Assembly (NCBI GenBank): GCA_937988735.1
Contig: CALKHQ010000215.1
Location: forward strand, 1-6,344
Reading direction: 5' to 3'
DNA from: an uncultured Alphaproteobacteria bacterium
Lineage (GTDB): Bacteria; Pseudomonadota; Alphaproteobacteria; CALKHQ01
Length of the DNA: 6,344 nucleotides
Under the pieces are notes generated by a model. The model was not told the origin of the DNA. It searched no databases and saw only the letters and a list, made by a program, of their open reading frames with translations. Positions 5,944 to 6,344 of the stretch are shown in pieces; the first letter of the stretch is position 1; the number at the start of each line of letters is the position of its first letter. A program made the translations under genes and the position numbers.

Positions 5944-6344
5944 TCAGTTGCCGCGGCCGGGCAGGCCGCGCAGCATCTTCAGCCCGTCGCCGTAGGCGAT
6001 CTTCAGCGCCGCCACGTCGGTCGCGAAGCCGAGCGCGCGGAAGCCGAGCCGGGCGAACCGCTCCAGCAGCGCCGGATTGGCGTCGAGGATGCCGGCCGCC
6101 TTGCCCGCGGCGGCGCAGGCGGCCCCGACGCGCTCGACCGCGGCAAGGAACTCCGGATGATCGAACCGGGCGGTGATGTCCATGTCGTTGGTGAGGTCGT
6201 AGTGGCCGACCCAGCCGACATCGACGCCCGGCGTGCCGACGATGGCGTCGGCGTTCTCGACGCCGCGGCGGGTCTCGATCAGGCAGATGACCAGATTGTC
6301 GGCGTTGGCCCGGGCCATGGTGTCCGACGGGTCCCTGCCCCCGT
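5944..6344 (-). CDS. HpcH/HpaI aldolase/citrate lyase family protein, C-terminal part
   Basis: The open frame continues without a stop to the right edge (upstream residues read GGRDPSDT before the internal Met at 6318), so the N-terminus is outside the window. About 132 residues are visible. VICLIETRRGVENADAI holds the glutamate that, in this TIM-barrel family, binds the divalent metal. PGVDVGWVGHYDLTNDM holds the matching aspartate in a GHYDL version of the common GPxDL motif. DHPEF and GKAAGI also match the family. These enzymes cleave or form C-C bonds in 2-keto-3-hydroxy or 2,4-dihydroxy acids, or act on acyl-CoA thioesters. The barrel's catalytic His and Arg lie upstream and cannot be checked. 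It ends in KMLRGLPGRGN with a TGA at 5946-5944, and the SDR gene follows 18 nt later. The exact substrate is unknown. Confidence 0.88.
   Translation of the reverse strand, partial: GGRDPSDTMARANADNLVICLIETRRGVENADAIVGTPGVDVGWVGHYDLTNDMDITARFDHPEFLAAVERVGAACAAAGKAAGILDANPALLERFARLGFRALGFATDVAALKIAYGDGLKMLRGLPGRGN

Noticed and set aside
1..6344. CRISPR arrays, tRNA or rRNA genes, insertion sequences, integrase or attachment sites
   Set aside because: I saw no regularly spaced repeats, cloverleaf or rRNA-like segments, transposase motifs or terminal repeats.

Overview
The window is very GC-rich, with a strong G/C third-position bias and tight gene packing. It contains acidic-amide and keto-acid catabolism genes of types common in soil or aquatic Alphaproteobacteria. 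A Rhodospirillales- or Acetobacteraceae-like alphaproteobacterium is my best guess; this rests on composition and gene style only, and no marker gene is present.

Layout, left to right. (1) Positions 1-160, minus strand: the N-terminus of an amidase-signature family protein, cut by the window edge. (2) Positions 243-3791, minus strand: a compact four-gene operon, transcribed right to left. It encodes an inner-membrane-anchored arylsulfotransferase (ASST-type beta-propeller), a 90-residue signal-peptide/one-helix protein missed by simple longest-ORF calling, a three-helix membrane protein with a helix/charged-helix/helix layout resembling the Oxa1/EMC3/DUF106 group, and a cytoplasmic P-loop sulfotransferase of the PAPS-dependent type. 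Junctions are a 1-nt TGATG overlap, 21 nt and 13 nt, so co-transcription is very likely. (3) Positions 3792-4056: a divergent intergenic region whose middle is markedly AT-rich and carries several small inverted repeats. (4) Positions 4057-5157, plus strand: a divergently transcribed protein with a degenerate sulfotransferase-like P-loop (Cys-Cys-Ser-Thr). (5) Positions 5176-6344, minus strand: an unrelated two-gene unit, an HpcH/HpaI-type aldolase (partial, entering from the right edge) followed by a short-chain dehydrogenase. It converges on the plus-strand gene with an 18-nt gap.

How the genes may work together (inference). Three of the five genes around the divergent promoter region resemble sulfuryl-transfer enzymes: one PAPS-type, one periplasm-facing PAPS-independent type and one degenerate P-loop type. 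Two small or medium membrane proteins without assigned function are embedded between the first two. This suggests a sulfation cassette spanning the inner membrane, possibly making or remodelling a sulfated lipid, phenol or glycan. The substrate cannot be read from the sequence. The aldolase and SDR probably form a separate catabolic unit, and the amidase may be another.
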